Shown here one piece after another: positions 29,132 through 39,200 of a stretch of DNA of 64,000 nucleotides. A model generated the notes under the pieces. It searched no databases. It was not told the DNA's origin and was given only the letters and a program-made list of their open reading frames with translations. The stretch lies in assembly GCF_001650495.1 (NCBI RefSeq), contig NZ_LWCS01000019.1, positions 1-64,000 of the forward strand. Direction: 5' to 3'. Numbering within the stretch: the first letter of the stretch is position 1; each line of letters begins with the position of its first letter. The translations under genes and the position numbers were made by a program. Source of the DNA: Mycolicibacterium iranicum. Lineage in GTDB: Bacteria > Actinomycetota > Actinomycetes > Mycobacteriales > Mycobacteriaceae.

Positions 29132-29502
29132 ATCTCTAAGAGTGCCCCAGCATTTCTCGCCTGTTACGTTCGGGCTCCGCGACTAGCGCGACGCGTTCGC
29201 CGTCGTCGTAGATCTTCTCCCACGTACGGGATTTGTCCAGCGAAGGAACGCTGGTCCTCCGACTGACGGACGCAGCAGGTGGGCCGGAGAACCGCCGGTG
29301 GCCAGCGAATTCATCCGCCTGCGAACGGCGACAGGCGCACCGGTGGCCCTCCGTGACACAGTGTGACTCGACTAGTATTGCTGGCCGGATGACCCGTGCC
29401 CTGTCGGGTGCGGGCGGTAAACGGCGAGGTCGGGCGGCCGTCGCACTGTCCGACAAAACGGGTGGTACGGCGAATTTCCCAGACGCACTAAGGTGGGCTG
29501 AC
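29132..29502. other. Intergenic region between divergent bpa and the cysteine-desulfurase-like gene
   Basis: No credible gene is seen in these 371 bases. The frame of the next gene is open upstream to 29233 but has no family similarity there. In M. tuberculosis a large membrane-protein gene (Rv3779) lies at this point, and it is absent here. Both flanking genes need a promoter in this stretch, but no confident -10/-35 pair was found. Confidence 0.6.
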
Positions 29503-30699
29503 ATGGCATATGACGTCGCCCGGGTGCGTGGTTTGCACCCGTCACTGGGCGATGGCTGGGTGCACATGGACGCCCAGAACGGCATGCTGTTGCCCGACTC
29601 CGTCGGCCGCGCGGTGTCGACCGCCTTTCGCGGGTCAATGCCGACCACATCCAGCGCCCACCCATCAGCGAGGCGCAGCGCCGCGGTGCTCGCCGCCGCC
29701 AGGCAGGCCGTCGCCGACCTCGTCGGCGCCGACCCGTCCAGCGTCGTTCTGGGCGCCGACCGTGCCGTGTTGTTGACCTCGCTCGCCGACGCCGCGTCGG
29801 TGCGGCTGGGGCTCGGCTACGAAGTCGTGGTGACCCGTCTGGATGACGAGGCCAACATCGCACCGTGGCTGCGGGCCGCCAACCGGTTCGGCGCGAAGGT
29901 GAAGTGGGCCGAGGTCGACATCGAGACCGGCGAGCTTCCGACCTGGCAGTGGGAAGGGCTGGTGACCCGGCCCACCCGGCTTGTCGCGATCACGTCGGCG
30001 TCGTCGACCTTGGGGACGGTGACCGAACTGCGTGAGGTCACCAAGCTGTCGCATGAGGTCGGTGGTCTGGTGGTCGTCGACCATTCGGCGGCCGCACCGT
30101 ATCGACTCATCGACATCAAGGAGACCGACGCCGACGTCGTCGCGCTGAATGCGCTCGCGTGGGGCGGTCCGCCGATCGGGGCCCTGGTGTTCCGGGACCC
30201 CACGATGATCGACACGTTCGGCTCGGTGTCGCTCAATCCGCATGCCACCGGGGCGGAGCGCCTGGAGCTCGGATCGCATCAGTTCGGCATGCTCGCCGGG
30301 GTGGTGGCCAGCATCGAATATCTTGCCGGGCTTGATGATTCGGCACAGGGGACGCGCAGGGAGCGGCTGTCGGTGTCGATGCAGTCGGCGTCGGCATATC
30401 TGGACGGGCTCTTCGAATACCTGCTGATGTCGCTACGGTCGCTGCCGACCGTCACCGTGATCGGTGCCCCCGAGGTGCGGATCCCGGTGGTCACCTTCGC
30501 CATCAACAATGTGCCGGCCGAGCACGTGGTCCAGCGACTCGCCGACAACGGAATTCTCGCGATCGCCAACGCGAGTTCGCAGGTTCTGGACGTCATCGGC
30601 GTCAACGACATCGGCGGAGCGGTGACGATCGGTCTGGCGCACTACAACACCTCGGCCGAGGTCGACCAGCTGGTCCGTGCGCTCGCCTCGCTCGGCTAG
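29503..30699 (+). CDS. Cysteine desulfurase-like protein lacking the PLP lysine
   Basis: This 398-residue protein follows the fold-type-I aminotransferase V (NifS-like) plan: [18 protein letters not shown] at the N terminus, [13 protein letters not shown] with the PLP aspartate and a GLAHYNT C-terminal block. The segment that should hold the PLP Schiff-base lysine (YKFxGP or HKxxGP in relatives) reads [15 protein letters not shown], so the lysine is replaced, apparently by A219. Activity as a desulfurase is therefore doubtful. The ATG at 29503 is the conserved start. The 3' neighbour is convergent, 3 nt away. It corresponds to Rv3778c. Confidence 0.85.
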   Translation: MAYDVARVRGLHPSLGDGWVHMDAQNGMLLPDSVGRAVSTAFRGSMPTTSSAHPSARRSAAVLAAARQAVADLVGADPSSVVLGADRAVLLTSLADAASVRLGLGYEVVVTRLDDEANIAPWLRAANRFGAKVKWAEVDIETGELPTWQWEGLVTRPTRLVAITSASSTLGTVTELREVTKLSHEVGGLVVVDHSAAAPYRLIDIKETDADVVALNALAWGGPPIGALVFRDPTMIDTFGSVSLNPHATGAERLELGSHQFGMLAGVVASIEYLAGLDDSAQGTRRERLSVSMQSASAYLDGLFEYLLMSLRSLPTVTVIGAPEVRIPVVTFAINNVPAEHVVQRLADNGILAIANASSQVLDVIGVNDIGGAVTIGLAHYNTSAEVDQLVRALASLG

Positions 30700-30702
30700 C
30701 CG

Positions 30703-31689
30703 CTAAACGTCAACGCGCAGAATAACTTTTCCTGACACATCGCTGGAACGCAGCAGCTCGTGCGCGGCCTTGGCTTCGGTGATCGGGAATTCCGCGCCGA
30801 TGACGGGGCGGACCAGTCCGTCTGCGACGAGCGGCCAGACCTGCGCGGTGACGGCCGCGACGATGTCGCTTTTTCCGCCGGGTCCGGTGACGGGCCGGGA
30901 CCGCAGCGCGGTCGCGATCACGCTGCCGCGTTTGGCGAGCAGCTTGCCGATGTTGAGTTCCCCCTTGCCGCCGCCCTGCATGCCGATGATCACGAGCCGG
31001 CCACCGCTGGCAAGCGCTTCGACGTTGCGGTCGAGGTAGGCCGCTCCCATGATGTCGAGGATGACGTCAGCGCCCGGGTGGTCCGAGTCGGCGTCCCGAA
31101 CGATCTTCACGAAGTCTTCGTTGCGATAGTCGATGGTGATGTCGGCGCCCAATTCGGCGCACAGATCGAGCTTGTTGCGTGAACCGGCGGTGACCGCGAC
31201 CCTGCAGTTGAGCGCCTTCGCAACCTGGATCGCGTGGGTTCCGATACCGCTGGCCCCACCGTGCACCAGAAACAGCTCCGGAGCGGTCAGACCCGCAGTC
31301 ATCACCACGTTCGACCACACCGTGCACGCGACCTCCGGGAGTCCGGCCGCGTGGGGCAGCGGGACGCCGTCGGGAACCGGCAGGACCTGGCCTGCGGGAA
31401 CGGTGACGAACTCGGCGTATCCGCCGCCCGCGAGCAGAGCGCACACGGGTTGACCCTCCGACCACTGCGACACACCTTCGCCGACGCCCGCAATCGTGCC
31501 GGACACCTCCAGTCCGAGGATGTGGCTGGCGCCCGGGGGCGGTGGGTAGTTCCCGTCCGCCTGCAGAAGATCGGCGCGGTTGATGCCGGCAGCGACGGTC
31601 TTGATGAGAACCTCGCCGTAGCCCGGTTCGGGGTCCGGCACAGACCGCCAGGTGAGCTCGCCAGGTGGGTCCGCCACAATCGCTTGCAT
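30703..31689 (-). CDS. NAD(P)H quinone oxidoreductase (MDR, PIG3-type)
   Basis: This 328-residue medium-chain reductase has no zinc site, which is the quinone-oxidoreductase type. The Rossmann motif is LVHGGASGIGTHAIQVAK, and the N-terminal domain opens with the family's AGINRADLLQADGNYPPPPG. It likely reduces quinones or alpha,beta-unsaturated carbonyls with NADPH. It is the counterpart of Rv3777. The start is divergent from the MarR gene at 31768, with 78 nt between, which suggests the regulator may control it. Confidence 0.9.
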   Translation of the reverse strand: MQAIVADPPGELTWRSVPDPEPGYGEVLIKTVAAGINRADLLQADGNYPPPPGASHILGLEVSGTIAGVGEGVSQWSEGQPVCALLAGGGYAEFVTVPAGQVLPVPDGVPLPHAAGLPEVACTVWSNVVMTAGLTAPELFLVHGGASGIGTHAIQVAKALNCRVAVTAGSRNKLDLCAELGADITIDYRNEDFVKIVRDADSDHPGADVILDIMGAAYLDRNVEALASGGRLVIIGMQGGGKGELNIGKLLAKRGSVIATALRSRPVTGPGGKSDIVAAVTAQVWPLVADGLVRPVIGAEFPITEAKAAHELLRSSDVSGKVILRVDV

Positions 31690-31767
31690 TGGCGCAACGC
31701 TACTACGCTGCGGAAACAGCCATTAATTTCCCCAACGGCAACACCGCCACGGACCTACTATGGGCCA

Positions 31768-32280
31768 ATGGAGGGGATCATCGGGGGACGCACGGCGAGT
31801 GATACGCCAGGTCTTGACATTGCTGAGCAAAGGGCATGGCAGAACTTTCTGGATGCTGCACTGCGGTTGTACGCGACCATGAACCGGTCGCTGTCAGATG
31901 AGCACGGGCTGACCTTGAACGACGTCCGGCTACTCGATCTGCTCGCCAAGTCGCCGACGGGGGCGGCTCGGATGGGCGATGTCGCGGAATCGCTGATGTC
32001 GTTGCCCAGTCGGGTGACGCGCCAGATCCACCGACTGGAGGTGCAGGGGCTCGTGGTCCGCGGCGCCAGCCCGGACGATGGGCGCGGAGTGCTCGCCAGC
32101 ATCACGCCGGAGGGGAGAACGGCACTGGGGTCGGCGATGGAGACCTATGGGGCCGCGGTCCGTGCACACTTTCTCGACCGGCTGAGCCGCCCGCAGGTTA
32201 CGGCAATGGGGGAGAACTGCCGCCGGATCAGCGCGGGTCTCAAAGCCGGCGGAACGTCAGCCAAAATCGGCCGCGTCTAG
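31768..32280 (+). CDS. MarR-family transcriptional regulator
   Basis: This 170-residue protein has the MarR winged-helix pattern: NDVRLLDLLAKSPTGAARMGDVAESL, then LPSRVTRQIHRLEVQGLVVRGASPDDGRG, containing the recognition helix and the wing. The start ATG at 31768 is the first in frame after the 78-nt gap from the divergent oxidoreductase. The likely target is that oxidoreductase and itself. A ligand cannot be inferred. Confidence 0.88.
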   Translation: MEGIIGGRTASDTPGLDIAEQRAWQNFLDAALRLYATMNRSLSDEHGLTLNDVRLLDLLAKSPTGAARMGDVAESLMSLPSRVTRQIHRLEVQGLVVRGASPDDGRGVLASITPEGRTALGSAMETYGAAVRAHFLDRLSRPQVTAMGENCRRISAGLKAGGTSAKIGRV

Positions 32281-32290
32281 ACTGTCCCGC

Positions 32291-32380
32291 GGTGGCGTGG
32301 CAGAGCGGCCTAATGCACTCGCCTTGAAAGCGAGAGACGGCTAACACCGTCCGGGGGTTCAAATCCCTCCGCCACCGCCA
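32291..32380 (+). tRNA. tRNA-Ser(UGA)
   Basis: The acceptor stem GGTGGCG pairs with CGCCACC, the anticodon stem CTCGC/GCGAG encloses the loop CTTGAAA with anticodon TGA, and a long variable arm follows, as expected for serine. The T loop is TTCAAAT. The genomic CCA (32378-32380) is encoded. It lies 10 nt after the MarR stop. Confidence 0.97.
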
Positions 32381-32480
32381 AACGCTGACATCTTTCCCGT
32401 TGCGACGATTCCTCGACTACGTCTATATCCGCTCGCGATGTAGAGCAGACTGGCGAGGAATCGCACGGGAGGACACCCGG

Positions 32481-33545
32481 TTGGACGGTTTCGTGGCCCG
32501 CTGGTGGCGGCAGTCCGGCCAATTCGAATGGCTGAGCCGCTACCTCTATGCGCGCGGACTCGCCGTCCCGACGCGCCGTTTGATGGTGGTGTTCTGCGCC
32601 GCTCTGGTGCCGATGCCGCTGGGGCTGGTCGGCCCACCGTCGAACGTCGTGAGCATCGTCCTGCTGATCGCCTCGGTCACCGTGGGCGTCGGCTTCGCTG
32701 TGGTGTACGTGAGGGGTTGGCCGACCCGGCGTCAGTCGCTGGCGCTGGTGGTCAGTGGTGGACTGATTTTTGTCGCGTGCATCCTGGTGGCAGATCCCGT
32801 CAAATCACTGGTCGCCTGCAGCGGCCTGGTGGTGCTAGGCGTGTATCTGGCGATTTTTCACAGCGTCAAGGCCGTCGCGGTCAGCATGGCCGTCTCGGTT
32901 GTCCTCGCCGCGGTATGTGCGATCCGCGTCGTCGAAGCGGGTGTCAGCAGTCAGATCGCCATTTCGGGATTCTGGGTGATCGTGGAGGTCAGTGCCGGTG
33001 TGCCGCTGGCGGTTCAGGCGCTGGTGCGCACCCTCGGAGCTGACGTCGTGCGCTCGGATCAGGATGCGCTGACGGGCGTTCTCAACCGTCGCGCGTTCTA
33101 CGAGCGGGCCAGAACTTTGCTCACGACGCCGGGGGGAGATCGGCACCTGATCGTGATCATGATCGACCTCGACAAGTTCAAACTGATCAACGACACCTTC
33201 GGTCACCCCGCGGGCGATCAGGTGCTGACCGCTGTGGGATGGGCACTGCGCCAGTCGAACTCGACGACTGCCATCATCGGGCGAGCGGGAGGAGAGGAGT
33301 TCCTCGTTACCGATGCGGTGTATTGCGCCGAAGCGGAGCGGCTGCCGGCACGGCTGTGCGAAGCGATTTCGGCGCTGCCCCACGCGATCACAGCCAGTGT
33401 GGGAGCAGCGGTCGTGCCGTTGGAGGCGGCGGCCAGGCAGAGGTTGACAATCGACAAGCTGGTGCACATCGCTGACGCCGCGATGTACAGCGCCAAGCGC
33501 AGCGGCGGCAATCGTGCCGTCATCCAGACGATGAGCACCGTGTGA
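32481..33545 (+). CDS. Membrane diguanylate cyclase (GGDEF)
   Basis: The 354-residue protein has about six hydrophobic segments (roughly 33-180) and a C-terminal GGDEF domain. The active-site loop is GGEEF (270-274), with DQDALTGVLNRRAFYERA at the domain start and DLDKFKLINDTFGHPAGDQ as the metal and substrate block, so c-di-GMP synthesis is likely. The inhibitory RxxD site is missing (Ser and Ala at those places), so product inhibition by that route is unlikely. A TTG start at 32481 is chosen because GGGAGGA (32467-32473) is 7 nt upstream; the frame remains open to 32400. No EAL domain is present. Confidence 0.88.
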   Translation: MDGFVARWWRQSGQFEWLSRYLYARGLAVPTRRLMVVFCAALVPMPLGLVGPPSNVVSIVLLIASVTVGVGFAVVYVRGWPTRRQSLALVVSGGLIFVACILVADPVKSLVACSGLVVLGVYLAIFHSVKAVAVSMAVSVVLAAVCAIRVVEAGVSSQIAISGFWVIVEVSAGVPLAVQALVRTLGADVVRSDQDALTGVLNRRAFYERARTLLTTPGGDRHLIVIMIDLDKFKLINDTFGHPAGDQVLTAVGWALRQSNSTTAIIGRAGGEEFLVTDAVYCAEAERLPARLCEAISALPHAITASVGAAVVPLEAAARQRLTIDKLVHIADAAMYSAKRSGGNRAVIQTMSTV

Positions 33546-33624
33546 ACGAATGTCGGGTCCCCCGATCGGTGGACGTGGTTGGGGCCGATCGGCGGCTGGG
33601 CCGGGCGCCGTAGCTGGGCGAACA

Positions 33625-34950
33625 ATGACGCTTATGACAGCGAACACGATCACGGCCATGGATGCGGACCGTGGTGATCAGCGAGACCTGCGACGGATAT
33701 CAACCGCCGGCTACGTCGGTTCGGCGATCGAGTTCTACGACTTCTTCATCTACGGCACGGCCGCGGCGCTGGTCTTCCCGACGGTGTTCTTCCCCGAGCT
33801 GAGCCACGTGATGGCGACGACGGCTTCACTCGGAACGTTCGCCGCGGCGTTCATCGCACGACCTGTCGGCGCTGCGGTGTTCGGCCACTTCGGAGATCGG
33901 CTGGGCCGCAAGCAAACCCTCGTCGCGACCTTGATGTTGATGGGTGTCGCGACGGTCGGCGTGGGTCTCATCCCGAGCGCAGCAACGATCGGGATCGCCG
34001 CCCCTCTGCTGCTGATCATGTTGCGACTGATGCAAGGCTTTGCCGTCGGCGGGGAGTGGGCCGGCTCGGTGCTGATGAGTGCCGAGAACGCGCCTGCGGA
34101 GCGGCGCGGGTTCTACGGCATGTTCACCCAGTTGGGGTTGGGCACCGCACTGGTGATGGCGAACTTCGTCTTCCTGGCGGTCCACTTCGTCTTCGGTGAG
34201 GACAGCCCGGCGTTCATGCAGTGGGGCTGGCGAATCCCGTTCCTCCTGAGCGCGGTACTGATTGTCGCGGCGTTGATCATTCGGCTCAAAGTCAAGGAGA
34301 CGCCGGTTTTTTCAGAAACCGCCACGAAGCCAGTCCAGGGCATTCCGCTCGTCACCCTGCTGCGGACAGAGGGCCGCTCGGTGCTGCTGGCCGGCGGCGT
34401 CGCGATCTGTGCGGCCATGCTGGTTTTCCAGGCAGGAACTTTCATCACGCATTACGCGGCAGACCATCTGGACTACTCGACCGACATGGTGCTGTTCGTC
34501 AACGTCGTCGGCGGTCTGTGTGCAGTGGGCTGCGCGGCAGTCACGGCGATACTCAGCGACTTCCATGGCCGGCGTCGGATCACGTTGTACGCCTTCGCGT
34601 TTGCCGCCCCGTGGGCGTTCGCGGTCTTCCCGCTCGTCGAGACGAAGAATCACCTGGTGTTCGGAGTGGTCATCATCGTCACCTACGCCTTCGTCGGTCT
34701 GTGCATGGGGCCGCTGGCGGCGTTCCTGCCGGAGACGTTCGCACCGGAGCACCGCTACACCGCCGCGGCGCTTTCGCACACGATGGGCGCGATCATCGGT
34801 GGCGCATTGCCGCCGGTGCTGTCGCCGGTGCTGGCCGCCCACTTCGGCGGGTGGGGCGTTGCGTTGATGATGGGCGGCCTGGCGACGGTCAGCCTGCTGT
34901 GTGTTGCGGCGTTGCCCGAGACCTTGCCGCGCCGGACTACTCGCCGGTGA
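33625..34950 (+). CDS. MFS transporter of the metabolite:H+ symporter (MHS) family
   Basis: This ~441-residue transporter has twelve predicted helices. The family motifs GSAIEFYDFFIYG (helix 1) and GHFGDRLGRKQTLV (loop 2-3), and LMQGFAVGGEWAGSVL in helix 4, identify the MHS group, which contains shikimate, citrate and proline/betaine carriers. The substrate is not known. ATG 33625, 33634 and 33658 are all in frame; the first is used. The 3' end overlaps the convergent crotonase gene by 14 nt. Confidence 0.88.
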   Translation: MTLMTANTITAMDADRGDQRDLRRISTAGYVGSAIEFYDFFIYGTAAALVFPTVFFPELSHVMATTASLGTFAAAFIARPVGAAVFGHFGDRLGRKQTLVATLMLMGVATVGVGLIPSAATIGIAAPLLLIMLRLMQGFAVGGEWAGSVLMSAENAPAERRGFYGMFTQLGLGTALVMANFVFLAVHFVFGEDSPAFMQWGWRIPFLLSAVLIVAALIIRLKVKETPVFSETATKPVQGIPLVTLLRTEGRSVLLAGGVAICAAMLVFQAGTFITHYAADHLDYSTDMVLFVNVVGGLCAVGCAAVTAILSDFHGRRRITLYAFAFAAPWAFAVFPLVETKNHLVFGVVIIVTYAFVGLCMGPLAAFLPETFAPEHRYTAAALSHTMGAIIGGALPPVLSPVLAAHFGGWGVALMMGGLATVSLLCVAALPETLPRRTTRR

Positions 34951-35758
34951 AGTTCGGCGGACGCTTCTCGAACATCGCCTTCATGCCCTCGCCGAGGTCC
35001 TTCGACGGCAGAAACGCCGAGTTCCACGCGGCGACGTACCGCAGACTCGCCGAGACCTGTGCGGTGCGCTGCTCGTCGAGCACATCCTTGATGCCGTGAA
35101 CGGTCAGCGGCGGGTTGGCGGCGATCTCGGCTGCGGTGGCACGTGCGGCAGCAAGCGAGGCTTCGGCATCGGGGTAGACGTCGTTGACGAGACCGATTCG
35201 CGCCGCGCGTTCGGAATCGATGTCCTTACCCGTCAGTGCGAGTTCGCGGAGATGCCCGTCCGACAGGATCAACGGCAGCCGAGCCAGCGAGCCGACGTCG
35301 GCGACGATCGCGAGCTTCACCTCGCGCACCGAGAACTTCGCGTCGGCGCTCGCATAGCGGATGTCGACAGCGGAGATCAGGTCGACACCGCCGCCGATGC
35401 ACCAGCCGTGCACGGACGCGATCGTCGGGGTCCGGCAGTCGGCGACCGCGGTGATGGACTGCTGCAACGTCTTGAGGTGGGCGTGAAAGTCGGCGCGAGG
35501 CTTGGCCGTCGCTCCTTCGCTCATCACCGCCGACAATGTGCCACTCATGGCCATCAGGTCGAGGCCGTAGCTGAAGTTTCTGCCCGATCCGGTGAGGACG
35601 ATGGCCCGCACTTCGGGGTTGGCGTCGAGTTCGGCGAACACCACGGGCAGCTCGGCCCAGAACGCCGGACCCATCGCATTGCCCTTTCCGGGCCCGATCA
35701 GCGTCACCTGTGCGATGTGGTCGGCGATGTCGACGGTGAGGGCTTCGTAAGTGCTCAT
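34937..35758 (-). CDS. Crotonase-family protein, probably a delta3,5-delta2,4-dienoyl-CoA isomerase
   Basis: The 273-residue protein corresponds in position to EchA21 (Rv3774), usually called an enoyl-CoA hydratase. Its catalytic residues are not those of a hydratase. CIGGGVDLISAVDIRY and VREVKLAIVADVGSLARLP give D126, E146 and D154, the same Asp-Glu-Asp set with the same 20- and 8-residue spacing as mammalian ECH1 dienoyl-CoA isomerase, which also shares the later YVAAWN block. It probably handles odd-position double bonds in unsaturated fatty-acid degradation. The oxyanion-hole motif is SGRNFSYGLDL. ATG start at 35758. Confidence 0.88.
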   Translation of the reverse strand: MSTYEALTVDIADHIAQVTLIGPGKGNAMGPAFWAELPVVFAELDANPEVRAIVLTGSGRNFSYGLDLMAMSGTLSAVMSEGATAKPRADFHAHLKTLQQSITAVADCRTPTIASVHGWCIGGGVDLISAVDIRYASADAKFSVREVKLAIVADVGSLARLPLILSDGHLRELALTGKDIDSERAARIGLVNDVYPDAEASLAAARATAAEIAANPPLTVHGIKDVLDEQRTAQVSASLRYVAAWNSAFLPSKDLGEGMKAMFEKRPPNFTGE

Positions 35759-36220
35759 GGGAACAGAGGCTAGCCGCCGACGGCATGCCGTCCGCAGGGT
35801 GACGAATCAGCAAACTATTCAACTTCAGGTGAACATCCCTCTGCGTACAGCTCGGCGACACCCGACAGACAGCGCCGTCACCCCTTGGCGGTGCGTCGGG
35901 AGCGCCTACCTGTCGACTGCCTGAGGGCCGATGTCGGCGGACCGTCGCACCGCCGTGAAGACGCTATCGAGCCTACAACTGGACGGCCGCACTGAGAGTC
36001 CGAAAAGCGATGTTTGCCATGAAATCTGATCGCCGGTGCCGGGCGGATCGGATGCGTGACCCGTCCCGGTTCGATTTCGGGTGCCACCTTTCAGGCTTCG
36101 TGAACCGGCCTTGATCGGCCGCTGCGAGCGTTCGTGCGGCCAACCTGGCCATGCCGGGGGAAGAACGTTCGGTGACGAACGAACGAACCCCCTAGCGACG
36201 TAGGTTTCGCCCCGGTAAAT
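35759..36220. other. Intergenic region upstream of the large exported protein
   Basis: No gene is seen in these 462 bases. The right half contains two inverted repeats: GGCCGC (36117-36122) with GCGGCC (36136-36141), and the stem-loop at 36156-36192 described separately. The promoter of the 36221 gene is expected here, but no confident elements were identified. Confidence 0.55.
36156..36192 (+). promoter_or_regulatory. Candidate structured leader: nested stem with GUGA tetraloop
   Basis: CGTTCG (36166-36171) and CGAACG (36176-36181) pair around GTGA, a GNRA-type tetraloop. GGGGG (36156-36160) and CCCCC (36188-36192) close an outer stem across a purine-rich internal loop. The element ends 28 nt before the ATG at 36221. 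It may be a regulatory RNA element or a DNA operator; no known riboswitch is recognised. Confidence 0.3.
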
Positions 36221-39200
36221 ATGGCCACAGCAAACTTCTCAATGGACGCCTCGACGGGCTTCCCAAGGATGATGGGTTTCGACATGGCCGCTGCTCTGAA
36301 CATTCGTGCTGGCCAGGGCCAGCCCCACTCAGCCCGCCCCAAGGGTCGCGGACGACACCGAAACGTCGACCCGGCCGCTTTGCCCGTTGATCAGCAGTCC
36401 GGGGTGTCAACGATCCCAGGCGTTTCCGTCGGCGCTGCCCGATGCATCGGTCGGGTGGGCGCGTTGGCCGTGGCTCTGGGCGTCGGCTTCGCGATCGTTT
36501 CCGGTCAAGGCGTGGGCATCGGGGTAGCGCATGCCGACGACTCGGGATCCGCTGACTCGGGATCCGCTGCGAATGACCCGTCTCCCGCCTCGGGGCCGAC
36601 GCGTTCGAAGGGCAAAGCAGGTGCGAAGTCCGCAGACCAATCGCCGTCGGATGAGTCGAACTCGGACATCGGCGAGGACGCGAACTCCGAAAGCACCGGC
36701 TCGCAGGGCCCGGATACGGCCGAGTCCGATGATCTCGACAACGCCGACGATCTCGACGACGCCGATGATCTCGACGACGCCGCCGATCTCGACAACGCCG
36801 ACGAACCAGCGGAACCGGACGACGACTCCACGTCGGGCGATGAGGAGAACCCGGACGAGTCGACGGACGATCAGAGCGATGCCCCGACTCAGGACGTGCC
36901 GGTTGACGTAGCGGCACAGCCGGATTCGTCATCGGTAGCACCGGATGACTCGGAATCCGACGGTGACGAGCAGAGCGAGGCCTCGACCGAAGCCACCAAC
37001 TCGGAGGAGCCGACCGAATCTGTGCCCGTCGCGGCCCCGGCGACCGGAGACGGCGCGGCGCTGCCTCAATCGAATGCGGCCGCGTCCACAGAGGTCACCA
37101 TGATCTCGGCGCTGTTGTCGCCGCTTGTTGCGCCCGGGCCGCACGGACCGGCTCCGGTGCGTCCGCTCCTGATGTCCACGATGCTGGGCGGGATCATCCG
37201 CGAACTCCAGCGTTTCCTGTTCAACCGGACTCCCGATGCCGTGATGGATCAGGTGGCCACCGCAGAAGACACCGCCAAGGTCATCGATCCCCTGGCCAAC
37301 GACACCGACGCGGACGCCGACCCGATCACGGTGCAGACGTTCACCCAGCCGACCAACGGCACCGTGGTCTTCGACGAGGACACCGGCATGTTCACCTACA
37401 CCCCGAACGCCAATTTCAATGGCACCGACCGCTTCACCTACACCATCAAGGATGAGGGCTTTCACTTCCACGGACTCAACGTCTTCCTCAAGCCTGGTTT
37501 CGGGCGTATCGACACCGCCACGGTCAACATCACCGTCGGCTCGGTCAATGACGCGCCGGTCGCCGCCGACGACAGCGTCGTCACCCGCGAGGACGTGCCG
37601 GTAGCCGGCAACGTCTTGAGCAACGACACCGACATCGAATCGCCGGCAGGCGGACTCACCGCCTTGCTCGCCACGGGCGCGTCCCACGGCACCGCCGTGG
37701 TGCAGGCCAACGGCTCGTTCACCTACACGCCCGCCGAAAACTTCTCCGGCACCGACTCATTCACCTACAAGGTCTCCGACGCAGACGGTGGCACGGACAC
37801 CGCCACGGTGACCGTCGTGGTGTCCGCCGTACCCGATGCGCCGGTGGCCGTCGATGACCAGCTGTCCACCGCCGAGGACAACGCCTTGACGTTCACCCCT
37901 GCCGACCTGCTTGCCAACGACAGCGACGGTGACGGCGACACACTGATCACCATCGTCGGTGCCCCGGGCCACGGCCAATTGGCCGTCAGCGCGGGATCGT
38001 TCACCTACACCCCCGACGAGGACTTCACCGGCACCGACAGCTTCACCTACGTCGCCTATGACGGCGTGGCGACCAGCAACATCGCGACGGTGACGATCAA
38101 CGTCACCGCGGTCAACGACGCCCCCGTCGCTACCGCCGACAACGCCACCACCAACGAGGACACGGTCGTCAGCATCGCCGTACTGGCCAACGATGACGAT
38201 GTCGACAACGACGCCATCACCGTGTCATCGACAACCCCACCGACGAACGGCAGCCTGGTCGTCAACCCGAACGGCATCATCACCTACACGCCGAAACAGG
38301 ACTTCTACGGTGAAGACACCTTCACCTACCGGGTCACCGATGGTGTGAACCAGAGCGCACCCGTCACCGTCACCATCAACGTCGTTGCGGTCGTTGACGT
38401 CGTGCCCGTAGACGCGGCTCCCGTCGGACGGGAGCCGGTCGAGGCCAGAGTGACCGACGACGGCACCCGCGCCTACGTCACCAACGCCGCCGATGACACC
38501 GTGACGATGCTGGAAACCGACGGTTGGCGCGTCGGCGCCACGATCGAGGTCGGCAGGGGTCCCGGTGCCTTGGCACTCGATGCCGACCGGGCCTATGTCG
38601 TCAACAAGTTGGACGGGACGCTGTCGCTCATCGACCTCGCGACGAATCGGGAGATCGACACCGACCCCCTGCGGGAGGGCATCAACCGCATTGACGTCGG
38701 GGACGTGACCGACCTCGCCGTCCTTCGCTCGCGCCTGACGGGCAGGGCCGACCGCGTGTACACCGTCGATTCGGCAGGCCGGGTTCTTGCGATCGACCCG
38801 ACCACGTTCCGCGTGGTGGGCATGGTGGAGACCGATCTGGAGACCGCGGTCGCCAGAGGGCTGTCCGCTCAGGAGCTTCGGGTCGCGGCACCGAAGATCG
38901 CTGTGTCTTCCGCCGGCGACCGGTTGTACGTCGGCGCCCGCGGCAGGGTCTCGACGGTGCAGATCAACCGGCGCTCCGCCATGTTGCGGACCGCCCTGGG
39001 GATGCCCGAACGTGCTGCCGCGACGGACGCCCTTCGGGTATCCAGCAGACTTGAGCTCGGGGGTGACGTCACAGCGCTACGCGCCAGCAGCGACGGTCGC
39101 CGCCTCTACGCCGGTGTGGTCAGAGAAGACGGCGCCCTGGTGGCCGAGATGGACGCCCGCGGCGAAGCGCTGGCGCAAAAGGGTGCCATCCGTGTCGGCT

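Noticed and set aside
36117..36192. A known riboswitch (c-di-AMP, cobalamin or c-di-GMP) in the leader of the exported protein
   Set aside because: The stems and loops do not match the conserved sequence blocks of those classes as I know them.
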